64,000 nucleotides of DNA from Garcia nutans (lineage: Eukaryota; Streptophyta; Magnoliopsida; Malpighiales; Euphorbiaceae), in the NCBI GenBank assembly GCA_947685225.1, contig CANTUV010000003.1, positions 6,456,001-6,520,000 on the forward strand. Reading direction: 5' to 3'. A program made the translations under genes and the position numbers. The notes under the pieces were generated by a model that was given only the letters and a program-made list of their open reading frames with translations, did not search any database and was not told where the DNA came from. Shown here in pieces: positions 62,341 through 64,000 of the stretch. The first letter of the stretch is position 1. Every line of letters begins with the position of its first letter.

Positions 62341-64000
62341 TGACCAGCATTCTCTCTAAGACTTAAAGTGAACTCAGTACCTCCCCTCTTTTTAATTGGA
62401 AACTTCCTCGAAGGTTTCCGCAAGGACTATTTTAGTGTTTTGCATAAAGTTTTTATGCTTTTGCAGCTAAAGTCTTCTTTTTTTTTTTTTTTGAAATATG
62501 CTTTTCAGCTAAAGTCAATGACAACTTTTTTCCAATATAAGAATATATCATATTGTCTTCTTTTTCTGGAAGTCTATCATCTCCCTAGTGGAGGTTATTC
62601 TCCTTATTATCTTAGATTTAGGATAACTGCCGATGTTTTGATCTATGGCAATTCGAGACCTGCCATTATTGGAAAGTTTAAAATTTTTAAATAATAATTT
62701 TATAAATTATATAGATATTAAATTATGTATAGTATGAAGAGTAATCTGAATATTTAAAATAAATAAATAAATAGGCTAGTTAAGTTTTAAAATATTAAAA
62801 GTTAAATCTATGGATTTAATCAGTATTTTTTAAAAAAAATTAAGATGTAAAATTTTATAAAATACCTTAATGACCCTAAAAGGAGATTTTATTAAAATTG
62901 GGATGAGAGATAGTAATAGAGTTTTAAATTAATTTAAGAAATTATTTTTACAGCTTTATAAAATTAAAAGTTGAATTTAAAAATAATTTAAAAAAGTAAA
63001 TATATTAAAATTTTGGTGTGAGCACCATATCTTAAAAAATCTTAAATAACACAGGTGCGCGCGCACACACATATATATGTGTATATATATATATACACAA
63101 GTGAGTAGAAATTTCCTTCTTCTTCCTCCTCCATCAAACCAAATTCATCCTTCACCACCATAAATAAATTTCTTCTTCATCCTTCTACCATCACCATAGT
63201 TAAAAATCAAAGAAACTTTATCTATAACTTAAAATTTTTAAGAGAAATCATTATATTAAGTGAGAAACATTAAAATCATTATCAAATAACTAAAGGAAAA
63301 TTGAGGAAGAGACAAAAAACTACTTTGTAAAGAAATTTGTGCTTGTATATTAATAATATGTTATTCTTTTGTTTTTATTTTTTTTATGTTCAAGGATTAC
63401 GTAAGTTAATTAAACTACTTTAATTGAATTTTTGTGATGGAAATAGATTAATTGAATTTGTTAAGAAAAAAAACTTGAATATGAAACTAAACGAAGAGAA
63501 AATTGATTAAAGTTTATTTTTGAATAATTTTAAGTGTGTATGTATAGTTTTTAACTTAAAACTATGTTTAAAACAACTTTTAATTCATAAAAGAATCAAT
63601 TTAGATTTATGGAAAGTGTAGAGTTTAGAATTGGATATAGAACTGATTATTGAAGAAATTGATTAAAAATTCATAAATGAGTGAAACTAAGTGTATTTGT
63701 ATAGTTGTAATCCATAAAAGAGTTAATTTATGGTTTTGCCAAATTTTTGGTTTAGAGATAGTTATGGAACTAATTCTTGGAGAAGTTGATTTTGAATTCA
63801 TTATTGACAATGAATAAGTATATTTGTGTAGTTTTTAAACAAAAATTAAGCTTAAGGAAAATTTTGAACTTTCAAAGTATTGAATTTCAGGTTATGTAAG
63901 TGTAGAGTATGAGAAAGTTTAATGTTTTTAGAATTAAAGTAATTATTTATAATATATTTGGAGAATACGTTCTAAACGAAATGTGTTTGAATTTAATTTA
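62341..64000. other. Upstream intergenic DNA
   Basis: AT-rich without a supported gene. Has a poly-T run at 62478-62493, a CG/CA/TA microsatellite at about 63055-63100 and a loose repeat of about 115 bases over 63515-63835. Confidence 0.45.

Noticed and set aside
62368..62694. A 108-codon plus-strand frame upstream of the Ca2+-ATPase gene
   Set aside because: Starts in the likely promoter, has a poly-Phe run from a T tract and no recognisable domain.

Overview
The window is nuclear DNA of a flowering plant, almost certainly a eudicot. It is AT-rich, has one long multi-exon gene with GT-AG introns, and carries plant-type Ty1/copia and Ty3/gypsy elements, LINEs, an Au-like SINE and a hAT-like MITE. 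From memory the encoded pump resembles the ACA8/ACA10 calcium ATPases of Arabidopsis and of Malpighiales. That placement was not tested against any database.

Layout. 1-1.2 kb is AT-rich with no firm gene. 1.19-5.83 kb is a complete but broken plus-strand copia element (LTRs, TTCAA duplication). 5.8-11.2 kb is mostly featureless, very AT-rich DNA with one possible orphan terminal exon at 6.9 kb. 11.2-14.4 kb is a decayed LTR retrotransposon that holds a 267-bp hAT-like MITE. 15.26-61.75 kb is a single minus-strand gene for an autoinhibited plasma-membrane-type Ca2+-ATPase. I reconstructed it as 33 coding exons, all in frame, giving 1063 residues from the first in-frame AUG. 62-64 kb is its upstream region.

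The gene is about 46 kb long because its introns are filled with transposons. From 3' to 5' of the gene: intron 28 has an Au-like SINE and an L1-type LINE interrupted by an RTE-type LINE. Intron 27 has a 7.2-kb gypsy element next to a 226-bp-period duplication. Intron 21 has a 5.07-kb copia element with two identical LTRs, a perfect duplication and a 1430-codon open reading frame, so it is very young and possibly competent. Intron 20 has a 4.8-kb copia element carrying two Trp-to-stop changes. Intron 17 has two degraded copia fragments. Intron 6 has a gypsy LTR plus gag fragment. Intron 3 has a possible MITE. None of these breaks a coding exon.

The pump keeps every catalytic motif (TGES, PEGLP, DKTGT, KGAAE, TGDGTND), ten predicted membrane spans and an N-terminal calmodulin-binding autoinhibitory stretch. 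Points needing attention are its start codon (GTG where a conserved N-terminus appears to begin), two GC-AG introns, and a partial copy of exon 29 in the adjoining intron. I saw no CRISPR, tRNA gene, rRNA gene or other stand-alone RNA gene.
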